DNA of 5,611 nt from an uncultured bacterium (lineage in GTDB: Bacteria > DRYD01), in the NCBI GenBank assembly GCA_937927985.1, contig CALFWH010000163.1, positions 1 through 5,611 on the forward strand, given 5' to 3'. Shown here piece after piece: positions 1-5,611 of this stretch (positions within the stretch are counted from its first letter, which is position 1; the number at the start of each line of letters is the position of its first letter). Below the pieces are notes generated by a model. It ran no database searches. It was not told the origin of the DNA and was given only the letters and a program-made list of their open reading frames with translations. Position numbers and translations under genes: made by a program.

Positions 1-1119
1 TACCTCTATATCAAACTCAAAATCCTTATTCTTTAAAAATCCCTTTTTTCTAGCACTTTCTATAGCTTTCTTTAATCTTTCAATAGCTTCTTTAGCTTTA
101 TAATTAACAAATATAAATCCTTTAGAGGCTCCAACAACATAAGCTGCTATTAATAAACCCTCTATTATAACGAAAGGATTAGATTCTGCTAAATTGGTAT
201 TACAATAAGAAGCAACTTCCCCTTCTTCTAAATTAGCAACAACGTATTTTGGAGATTCTTTTTGTTCAGAAACACTTTTTAATTTTATATGTAGAGGGAA
301 AGCTGCTCCTCCTCTACCCCTTATACCAGCATCTTTGGCTATCTGTATAATCTCTTCCTTAGACATATTCAAAGCTTTCTCAAACCCTTTAAAACCTCCT
401 ACTTTTATATAGCTATCAATATCAAGAGGATCAATTAAATCATTATATCTAGTTATTATTTTATTTGATCTATTAAAATTGTAGCTTTCAAAATTTTGTA
501 AATTTGCATCTGAAGCAACTGCGTCTAAAAATTCTTGACTTAAGTGATAAATTTTTTGATCAATTATTCCAACAGGAGCTTTACCACAAAGTCCTAAACA
601 TCCCACATTTTCAACTTCAAAAATATCTGGATTAATATTTATTTTTTTATGCAAACAATTACCTGCAATACATCTCTTTAATTTTATTTTTTTTGACCAA
701 GTCAAATTCAACGAAATCAAACTGGACGAAATAGTTGATTTTTCTTTAATCAATTCTTTATTGTGATCATTATTATAATTAAGATCTAATAGATTAGAAA
801 CTTCTGCTTTGAGAATAAAGCTATCTTTAGTTTTAACAACTGGCGCTTGAGCGCATTTTTTGAAACAATAGGATTTATCTACTTTAAAACCTTTATCCTT
901 CAAATAACTATAAACCTCCCTAGAGCCTCTTTCTATACAGGAAATACCAAAACAAACATAAATTTTATCTTGATTGTTATCATGAAATTCTTTATAAAAA
1001 GAAATAACTTCGTTTATTTTATTTTGATGGATACCTAACTCTAAGGATAATTTTTCTACATCACTTTGGTTTATCTGTCCTTTAGATTCAATTATCTTAA
1101 AGAGTTTTTCAACTAGCAT
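1..1119 (-). CDS. NuoE/NuoF-type (HoxF/HydB-like) hydrogenase flavoprotein, 3' end missing
   Basis: Partial gene: 373 codons are open from the ATG at 1119 to the window edge. Residues 1-110 resemble NuoE/HydC: a helical N-terminus, then a thioredoxin-like [2Fe-2S] motif with C56-x4-C61 and C85-x3-C89 (YVCFGISC, YCFKKCAQAPVV). A second [2Fe-2S] motif follows (C150-x4-C155, C174-x3-C178, GCLGLCGKAP). From about residue 240 comes the NuoF 51-kDa core: GIRGRGGAAFP at 265-275, KYVVANLEEGE at 291-301, and IIEGLLIAAYVVGA further on. In this family the core binds FMN and NAD(P)H and passes electrons through Fe-S clusters. The [4Fe-4S] and any ferredoxin domains would lie beyond base 1. The start overlaps hypE by 7 bases. 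The nearest AGGAG (1136-1140) is 16 bases upstream, so an ATT start at 1131 cannot be excluded. The hyp genes upstream argue for a partner [NiFe] hydrogenase (inference). HoxF and a fused HydC-HydB are the two main readings. Confidence 0.9.
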   Translation of the reverse strand, partial: MLVEKLFKIIESKGQINQSDVEKLSLELGIHQNKINEVISFYKEFHDNNQDKIYVCFGISCIERGSREVYSYLKDKGFKVDKSYCFKKCAQAPVVKTKDSFILKAEVSNLLDLNYNNDHNKELIKEKSTISSSLISLNLTWSKKIKLKRCIAGNCLHKKININPDIFEVENVGCLGLCGKAPVGIIDQKIYHLSQEFLDAVASDANLQNFESYNFNRSNKIITRYNDLIDPLDIDSYIKVGGFKGFEKALNMSKEEIIQIAKDAGIRGRGGAAFPLHIKLKSVSEQKESPKYVVANLEEGEVASYCNTNLAESNPFVIIEGLLIAAYVVGASKGFIFVNYKAKEAIERLKKAIESARKKGFLKNKDFEFDIEV

Positions 1120-2126
1120 ATTCTTGGTAATATATCTCCTTTCAAACTTTCTAAAATTCTTTTAGTACCTATTCTGGTAACTAAATAAGTTTTAGGTTTA
1201 TTAATATCAGTTACATAACCTATTATTTTAGCATCCTTGGTTAAGGGATACAAACTAAGGTAATTTAAGAGATCTTGAGCTTGATTTTGGGATATTATCA
1301 TAACGAATTTTCCTTCATTAGCAGAGTATATAGGATCTATTCCCAGTACTTCGGAAGCATTTTTAACCCATTCTCTTACTGGAATCTCTTCTTCATATAC
1401 TTCTATGGTAAGATTATACTTTTGTGATATTTCATTTAGGACAGTAGCAACGCCTCCTCTAGTGGCATCTCTTACAAATTTTATCTGATCGAATCTATCA
1501 AGTGCCCCTAAAACCACTTCTGATAAATTAGCCAAATCTGACTTAACTTCTTCATCAGTTTGAATACTTAATCTTTCAAGCATTATATATATACCGTGAT
1601 CACCTATAGGACCACTAACAATAACTACATCACCTTTCTGTACAGGCCTATCTCTCCAATCTCTATGACTTTCAACTATTCCTATTCCAGTAGTATTTAT
1701 AAATATTTTATCTCCTTTATTTTTTTCTACTACTTTAGTATCACCTGTAATTATTTTTACTTTAGCTTCATTTGCTGCTTCAGATATGGAATTGATTATT
1801 TTTCTTAGATCATTAATATCTAATCCCTCCTCAATTATTAACCCTAAAGATAAAAATAATGGTTTAGCCCCAACAACACATAAATCGTTGACAGTACCAA
1901 AAACAGACAATTTTCCTATATCTCCATTTTTAAAAAATATAGGACTAATAACATAAGAATCAGTAGTTAAAGCCATCTTAAAAGATGATCCTGGGATCTC
2001 AAAAACCCCTGAATCTAAAAGCTCGTTTAATATAGGATTAGATAGAAATTTTAAAAATTCTTTTTCTATTAATTGCCTTGTAGAGTCTCCCCCACTACCA
2101 TGAGATAAAAGAATTAGGTTACTCAT
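1113..2126 (-). CDS. hypE: Hydrogenase maturation protein HypE (carbamoyl dehydratase)
   Basis: Full-length HypE of 337 residues, a PurM/AIR-synthetase-fold cytosolic enzyme. It accepts a carbamoyl group from HypF on its C-terminal cysteine and dehydrates it with ATP to a thiocyanate, which supplies cyanide for the [NiFe] active site. Visible hallmarks in order: SHGSGG (8-13), TTDSYV (54-59), GTVNDL (77-82), GDTKVV (128-133), SGPIGDHG (171-178), RDATRGG (219-225) and the essential tail PRIC ending in C337. The ATG is supported by AGGAGG at 2133-2138, six bases upstream. It follows hypD by 15 bases, and its last 7 bases overlap the flavoprotein gene, so coupled translation is likely. All key motifs are intact and the length is typical. 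Identification is secure. Confidence 0.98.
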   Translation of the reverse strand: MSNLILLSHGSGGDSTRQLIEKEFLKFLSNPILNELLDSGVFEIPGSSFKMALTTDSYVISPIFFKNGDIGKLSVFGTVNDLCVVGAKPLFLSLGLIIEEGLDINDLRKIINSISEAANEAKVKIITGDTKVVEKNKGDKIFINTTGIGIVESHRDWRDRPVQKGDVVIVSGPIGDHGIYIMLERLSIQTDEEVKSDLANLSEVVLGALDRFDQIKFVRDATRGGVATVLNEISQKYNLTIEVYEEEIPVREWVKNASEVLGIDPIYSANEGKFVMIISQNQAQDLLNYLSLYPLTKDAKIIGYVTDINKPKTYLVTRIGTKRILESLKGDILPRIC

Positions 2127-2141
2127 TTTTAGCCTCCTGTT

Positions 2142-3245
2142 TTAATTTCTTTCGTATAGATAATAAGCAGCACAGCTTCCTTCAGAAGACACCATACAAG
2201 GCCCCTTGGGATTATCAGGAGTACAAACCTTAGCAAAAAGAGGACATTGGTAAGGTTCAATTACTCCCCTTAAAACCTCTCCACACCTACAACCAGTTTT
2301 CCTTACTTTTATCGGTTCATTTAGTAAAAATATCTTCTTTGCATCTAGATACTGATATTGTGGTTTTAATTCTAAGCCACTATTGGGAATAATTCCAAAT
2401 CCTCTCCAGTTAGCTTCTGAAATATAAAAAACCTCATTTACTAATTCTTGAGCAACCAAATTACCTTCAAAACTTACACTTCTTCCATAAGTATTAAATA
2501 CTCCATACTCTTGTTTTTTTATTTTTTGAATCAGTATATAAATACCCCAAATTATATCTTCAGGTTCGAATCCCATAATAACAAAGGGAATTTTGTAATC
2601 TTTAAGTATTTCCTGCCATCCTTTGACACCAAGTATAGTGGATACATGTCCAGGACCAATTATGCCATCCAATTTAACCTCTCCAGAATCCAAAAGAGCT
2701 TTCATAGCAGGTGGAGTCAATTTATGCAAAGAAAAATAGTAAATATTTTTCAAATCTTCTTCTACTATCTTTTTAATAGTATAAGCTAAAGTAGGTACAG
2801 TAGTCTCAAAACCTATCCCTATTAAAAGATAATTTTTATTAGGATTATTTTTAGCTATCTTTACTGATTCTAAAGGACTATAAACTACCAAAACCTCTTT
2901 ACCCTTAGCTTTCAGATAGCTAAGGCTACCCTTACTGCCAGGCACCCTAACTATATCTCCAAATGTAATAACAGATAAATCATACTTCTCTACTATCTGA
3001 ATTATATAATCTATATCCTCTTCAGCTGTAACACACACTGGACATCCAGGACCCGATTTAAGAGATAAACTTTTAGGTAACAAAGATCTTATACCATACC
3101 TAGAAATCTCATGAGTATGAGTACCACAAAACTCCATTATAGTATAATTTTCATTACTCACTAATTGACTAATTTCTCTAACTAAAAATTCTACTTCAAT
3201 TTTACCTATCTTGGTTAACTGATTTATCACAGATAAATTAGTCAT
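2142..3245 (-). CDS. hypD: Hydrogenase maturation protein HypD
   Basis: Full-length HypD of 367 residues, the iron-sulfur scaffold that with HypC assembles the Fe(CN)2CO unit of [NiFe] hydrogenases in the cytosol. The N-terminal half carries FCGTHTHE with C40, GPGCPVC with C68 and C71, and FGDIVRVPGS (95-104); the cysteines correspond to the family's iron-binding and redox-active set. GFETTVPT (145-152) and MGFEPEDI (224-231) are further signatures. The C-terminal [4Fe-4S] site is complete, with spacing C319-x14-C334-x6-C341-x16-C358. The ATG has a strong AAGGAGGA Shine-Dalgarno at 3252-3259, seven bases away. hypE follows after 15 bases. Unusually, 338 bases of non-coding DNA separate it from hypC, which normally lies next to it. 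The gene may therefore depend on read-through from hypF-hypC or on its own promoter; I could not see a convincing one. Confidence 0.98.
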   Translation of the reverse strand: MTNLSVINQLTKIGKIEVEFLVREISQLVSNENYTIMEFCGTHTHEISRYGIRSLLPKSLSLKSGPGCPVCVTAEEDIDYIIQIVEKYDLSVITFGDIVRVPGSKGSLSYLKAKGKEVLVVYSPLESVKIAKNNPNKNYLLIGIGFETTVPTLAYTIKKIVEEDLKNIYYFSLHKLTPPAMKALLDSGEVKLDGIIGPGHVSTILGVKGWQEILKDYKIPFVIMGFEPEDIIWGIYILIQKIKKQEYGVFNTYGRSVSFEGNLVAQELVNEVFYISEANWRGFGIIPNSGLELKPQYQYLDAKKIFLLNEPIKVRKTGCRCGEVLRGVIEPYQCPLFAKVCTPDNPKGPCMVSSEGSCAAYYLYERN

Positions 3246-3273
3246 TTTCTATCCTCCTTTATTGATAATCTTC

Positions 3274-3298
3274 TTAGTGCATTTCCCAATCTCCTCCA
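3274..3298 (-). other. Orphan ribosome binding site plus two-codon ORF (Met-His-stop), possible hypA start remnant
   Basis: On the minus strand GGAGGAG (3291-3297) stands eight bases before ATG at 3282-3280, followed by CAC and TAA: a well-formed initiation region with a two-codon ORF. Just downstream, TTATCAATA would read Leu-Ser-Ile. HypA proteins begin Met-His-Glu-Leu-Ser-Ile/Val, with His2 binding nickel. ATGCAC and TTATCAATA separated by a short disturbed spacer would fit a hypA 5' end that has lost its frame and body. The stretch runs straight into the hypD Shine-Dalgarno. The match is short and may be chance. A leader-peptide role or simple decay debris are alternatives. Confidence 0.3.
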
Positions 3299-3348
3299 CT
3301 AAAAAACAGTTTAAAATCTAATTAGACAAATATTGAAAATCCTAATAA

Positions 3349-3530
3349 ATTGAAATACAAGCAAAAATTAAAGAAAGTAAAGAAGATCAATTTGATAAAA
3401 TTATCCTAGTTTAAAATATAACGCAGATCCAAATTTAATAAAAGCTTTAATAAAAGCAGAAAGTAATTTTAACCCCAAAGCAGTATCTAAAGCTGGTGCA
3501 AAAGGTTTGATAAAGAATACTTAGAAATTC
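3349..3530 (+). pseudogene. Decayed lytic transglycosylase (SLT domain) fragment
   Basis: The plus strand encodes a recognisable piece of a Slt-type peptidoglycan lytic transglycosylase, antisense to the hyp operon. One frame (3349-3410) reads IEIQAKIKESKEDQFDKII, like the linker before SLT domains. A different frame (3420-3509) reads DPNLIKALIKAESNFNP followed by KAVSKAGAKGL. This contains the ES-x-F-x-P catalytic-glutamate motif (Glu codon 3459-3461) and the segment that normally continues MQLMP. Here it degenerates to IKNT and then TAG at 3522-3524. In-frame stops at 3346-3348 and 3396-3398, a frame change near 3410-3420, no ATG in the catalytic-site frame and the absence of the rest of the roughly 110-residue domain show that it is not functional. 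It cleaved glycan strands ancestrally; it has no evident link to hydrogenase maturation and is probably insertion debris. Confidence 0.75.
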
Positions 3531-3535
3531 TAAAA

Positions 3536-3586
3536 AAACAGTAAAAACATCATTTTGTAAAAAACATTAGTTTGTAAAAAACGTTA
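3536..3586. repeat. Three 17-base tandem repeats at the hypC 3' end
   Basis: Read on the minus strand, units begin at 3586 (TAACGTTTTTTAC), 3569 (TAATGTTTTTTAC) and 3552 (TGATGTTTTTAC), a constant 17-base step. The first two units differ at one of their first 16 positions; the third is more diverged and one T shorter in its T-run. The first unit provides the hypC TAA stop, and the other two begin with TAA and TGA. It looks like slippage or duplication of the hypC end. No hairpin accompanies the T-runs, so I do not call a terminator. Confidence 0.7.
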
Positions 3587-3811
3587 TTTTCCAGTATTCT
3601 TGGATATGTTTTGCAAGATATTAAGTATTTCTTGAGATTCTTGAGTATCCAAAACAGATATAGAAAATCCTGCATGTACTATAACGTAATCTCCTTCTTT
3701 TGCTTCAGGAGTAAAAACAGTACATATCTCAAGTTTACTTGAACCCATATCAACGATAGCGGTATTATCGTCTTTTTTCTGAATAATTTTCATTGGTACA
3801 CCTAAACACAT
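3584..3811 (-). CDS. hypC: Hydrogenase maturation chaperone HypC
   Basis: Complete 75-residue HypC/HupF/HypG-family protein, a small cytosolic OB-fold chaperone. It pairs with HypD during Fe(CN)2CO assembly and then with the hydrogenase large-subunit precursor. The N-terminus MCLGVPMKII carries the essential Cys2 that becomes free after Met removal. VDMGSSKLEI (20-29) and GDYVIVHAGFSI (40-51) match the family core, including His46, and LDTQESQEIL fits the conserved C-terminal helix. The ATG is fixed by the MCLG motif and by AGGAGG at 3817-3822, five bases upstream. hypF ends 29 bases upstream, so the two are probably cotranscribed. The stop codon falls within a 17-base tandem repeat. The length is normal, so the repeat has not truncated a known domain. 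Confidence 0.97.
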   Translation of the reverse strand: MCLGVPMKIIQKKDDNTAIVDMGSSKLEICTVFTPEAKEGDYVIVHAGFSISVLDTQESQEILNILQNISKNTGK

Positions 3812-3840
3812 ATTCCCCTCCTTTTTAGAATTATAGAAAA

Positions 3841-5611
3841 TTAGTTTATTAAAGCTGTTTGCAACTGACCTACAGAAATTCCACTATCATTAGGAGGAAT
3901 ATCTCTGTGAAAATAAATCCTAAAATCTTTAAAAATTTCATAGATTAAATGCATAAGTATCTTATTTTGAAAAACCCCTCCAGAAAAACCTACTGCCTCT
4001 ATGTTGTATTTCTGTCTTAAAATATTTGCAATAATATAAAGGGAATTAACAATCGTATTATGAAATCCTCTTGCTAAATCAGAATAATTTTCATAATCTC
4101 TTTTTTGAATTATAAATTCGAAAACTTTAGTAAAATCTATGTTAATTAAATCACTTTCTTGAGTTATTTCAAAAGGCATAATTAAGGAAGAGTTTGATTT
4201 TGAGGCTAGATTCTCAAGTTCAATTGCTGCTTGTCCAGAAAAACTTATTTTTTTATCACTTCTTATTCTAAGCAAAACAGAAGCTATATCAAATAATCTA
4301 CCTACAGAAGATGTCCAATATACATTAGTATTAGTTTGTATTTGTTTTATTATTATGTCTCTTTGTAATTTATTTACTTGATTAAATAAATCCAGTTTAT
4401 AAGGCATATACTTAGCAACAAAAGAAAGAGCGATAAAAATAGGATTTTCAATAGCACTATCTCCTGCAACAATGGGTATATACTTAAAATGAGCAACTCT
4501 TTTTAAATCATAAAAATTACCGATAAAAACTTCTCCTCCCCATATTTTACCATCCTCTCCATAACCAGTACCATCAAAAGAAAAACCTATAATATTTTCT
4601 TCAATTTTTCTATCCAAGATAAGAGAATAAAGATGAGCTTTATGATGCTGCACTTGTTTAAGAGGTATTTTTAAATTATCTGAAAGTTCTTTAGCAATAG
4701 AGGTAGAAAGATAGTAAGGATGTAAATCACAAACTATAACCTCTGGTTTCAATTCAAAAGTTTCTACTAAGTTATTTAAAAGATCTTGATAATTTTTAAA
4801 AACATGGGAGTTTAATAAATGTCCCATCCTAGAAGACAAAAACAATTGATTATTTTTTGAAAAAGTGATAGAGCTTTCCAATTCTGCACCTAAGCAAATG
4901 CAATCTTTAAATTGATAATCACTTGCAATTAACCTACTATCTTTTCCTATTCCTCTTCTAAGATAAGTATAATTTTCCCTATCATAGTGGTAAACAATTG
5001 AAAAATCTTGTAGAATTTTTATATCATAGTTGTTCAAAATAAAGTATTTAATATCTTTGTAGAATTTATCTAAAACCTCCTGATTAGTTAAATAGGGAGC
5101 TTCTGAAGCTAAGTTAACACTTGTGAAAATAATTGGTTTATTAAAAAATTGAAAAATACCGACAAAAAATGGATCGTTAGCAAAACTGATAGCTAAATAT
5201 TGATCAGATTGAACTGAATTTTTTAAAACCTCTGAAATATTTTTATATCTAATAATCTTTATATCAAAACTATTAACAAAATTATCATCTAGTAAATAAT
5301 ATTCATCTTCAAGCTTGACAAAATCATTTAACATTTTTAAATCCTTAAACATTATAGCTAATGGTTTAAAAGTTTTTTTAATGTTTCTTAATTTTTGTAG
5401 AGTTTGTGAATTTGTAGCATCCAAAATGAAATAAAACATATTAGTAGTTTTTAAAACTAAAATTTCTCCTCTATCAAGAAAAGAAGCTATCTTTTCAAAA
5501 AGATCCTTAAAAGAAGTAAATTCAAAATTAATTGTTTGTACATTTGGTCCACAATCTTTACAGCAAACAAAAGGATTATTATAATTTTTACTTGAAGTAT
5601 CATTAAATTCA
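3841..5611 (-). CDS. hypF: Carbamoyltransferase HypF, N-terminus outside window, divergent YrdC-like domain
   Basis: Partial gene with 589 codons visible. The frame stays open past the Met at 5439 to the window edge, so that Met is internal. HypF converts carbamoyl phosphate and ATP to carbamoyl-adenylate and transfers the carbamoyl to HypE. Order seen: CKDCGP (5565-5548), the last CxxC of the zinc-finger region; the YrdC-like domain, about 5510-4950; and the Kae1/TobZ-like domain from GAELESS to the end. Numbering from 5439, the Kae1 part has HHKAH (metal ligands H265, H269), FDGTGYGEDGKIWGGE (288-303), SSVGRLFD (377-384), FSGGVFQN (485-492) and PPNDSGISVGQ (515-525, D518). Aligned to E. coli HypF the whole protein would be about 750 residues, the usual length; the missing part should hold the acylphosphatase domain. 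The YrdC-like domain lacks several hallmark residues (see findings). hypC follows after 29 bases. Confidence 0.96.
   Translation of the reverse strand, partial: EFNDTSSKNYNNPFVCCKDCGPNVQTINFEFTSFKDLFEKIASFLDRGEILVLKTTNMFYFILDATNSQTLQKLRNIKKTFKPLAIMFKDLKMLNDFVKLEDEYYLLDDNFVNSFDIKIIRYKNISEVLKNSVQSDQYLAISFANDPFFVGIFQFFNKPIIFTSVNLASEAPYLTNQEVLDKFYKDIKYFILNNYDIKILQDFSIVYHYDRENYTYLRRGIGKDSRLIASDYQFKDCICLGAELESSITFSKNNQLFLSSRMGHLLNSHVFKNYQDLLNNLVETFELKPEVIVCDLHPYYLSTSIAKELSDNLKIPLKQVQHHKAHLYSLILDRKIEENIIGFSFDGTGYGEDGKIWGGEVFIGNFYDLKRVAHFKYIPIVAGDSAIENPIFIALSFVAKYMPYKLDLFNQVNKLQRDIIIKQIQTNTNVYWTSSVGRLFDIASVLLRIRSDKKISFSGQAAIELENLASKSNSSLIMPFEITQESDLINIDFTKVFEFIIQKRDYENYSDLARGFHNTIVNSLYIIANILRQKYNIEAVGFSGGVFQNKILMHLIYEIFKDFRIYFHRDIPPNDSGISVGQLQTALIN

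Larger units (their letters stand above)
3246..3583. other. 338-base non-coding gap between hypC and hypD
   Basis: No intact gene lies here on either strand. The gap contains, from low to high coordinate, the hypD ribosome binding site, a two-codon ORF with its own strong ribosome binding site, a decayed lytic-transglycosylase fragment on the plus strand, and a 17-base tandem repeat abutting hypC. In most hyp operons hypC and hypD are adjacent, so this interval looks like a site of past insertion and decay (inference). I looked on the minus strand for a sigma-70 promoter serving hypD and found only weak, ambiguous AT-rich matches. No GC-rich terminator hairpin is visible. Confidence 0.85.

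Noticed and set aside
847..1038. 63-codon open frame on the plus strand
   Set aside because: It is antisense to the NuoE-like part of the flavoprotein gene, has no recognisable domain, and is explained by AT-rich shadow coding.
1596..1808. 70-codon open frame on the plus strand
   Set aside because: It is antisense to hypE, rich in Tyr, Phe and Ser as expected for a shadow frame, and has no motif.
2448..2789. 113-codon open frame on the plus strand
   Set aside because: It lies fully inside hypD on the opposite strand; hypD is secure and this frame shows no family signature.
3300..3420. Possible promoter for hypD on the minus strand
   Set aside because: Several TTGTAT- and TATTT-like hexamers occur, but AT-rich sequence gives many such matches and none has both good elements and 17-base spacing.
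3522..3532. Perfect 11-base palindrome TAGAAATTCTA next to an A-run, considered as a terminator
   Set aside because: The stem is short and AT-only, and the U-run lies on the wrong side for minus-strand transcripts, so it is unlikely to terminate.
3536..3586. Short direct repeats considered as a CRISPR array
   Set aside because: The units are 17 bases with no unique spacers between them; this is a simple tandem repeat.
5437..5439. Start of a shortened 532-residue HypF at this ATG
   Set aside because: The same frame is open to the window edge and encodes the HypF zinc-finger CxxCGP motif and the first strand of the YrdC-like domain, so the Met is internal. No frameshift is needed.

Overview
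The window is a very AT-rich bacterial stretch carrying part of a [NiFe]-hydrogenase maturation (hyp) operon. All five protein genes lie on the minus strand. Read in the direction of transcription they are hypF (5' end outside the window), hypC, hypD, hypE and a NuoE/NuoF-type (HoxF/HydB-like) flavoprotein gene whose 3' end runs off at base 1. The low GC, the heavy use of AGA, ATA and AAA codons and the strong AGGAGG ribosome binding sites suggest a low-GC bacterium that uses hydrogen, plausibly anaerobic and perhaps thermophilic. The sequence alone does not fix the taxon.

From right to left: 5611-3841 is hypF, with the last zinc-finger pair, the YrdC-like domain and the Kae1-like domain visible. 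3811-3584 is hypC. 3583-3246 is a 338-base gap. 3245-2142 is hypD, 2126-1113 is hypE, and 1119-1 is the flavoprotein gene, which overlaps the end of hypE by 7 bases. Spacings are short (29 bases hypF-hypC, 15 bases hypD-hypE) except for the hypC-hypD gap. hypA and hypB are not seen as intact genes here.

The genes cooperate as follows (established for the families). HypF makes a carbamoyl group from carbamoyl phosphate and ATP and passes it to the C-terminal cysteine of HypE. HypE dehydrates it to a thiocyanate. The HypC-HypD complex receives the cyanide on its iron and delivers the Fe(CN)2CO unit to the hydrogenase large subunit. The flavoprotein would link the hydrogenase to a soluble electron carrier; the hydrogenase structural genes are presumably beyond base 1.

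The least ordinary part is the hypC-hypD gap. It holds a decayed piece of a peptidoglycan lytic transglycosylase (SLT) gene on the opposite strand, a 17-base tandem repeat whose first unit supplies the hypC stop codon, and a well-placed ribosome binding site in front of a two-codon ORF that may be the ghost of a hypA start. Two further oddities are in proteins: the HypF YrdC-like domain has lost several hallmark residues while its Kae1-like domain looks intact, and the flavoprotein joins two [2Fe-2S] domains to a NuoF core with altered FMN/NADH loops. I see no clearly new biological system.
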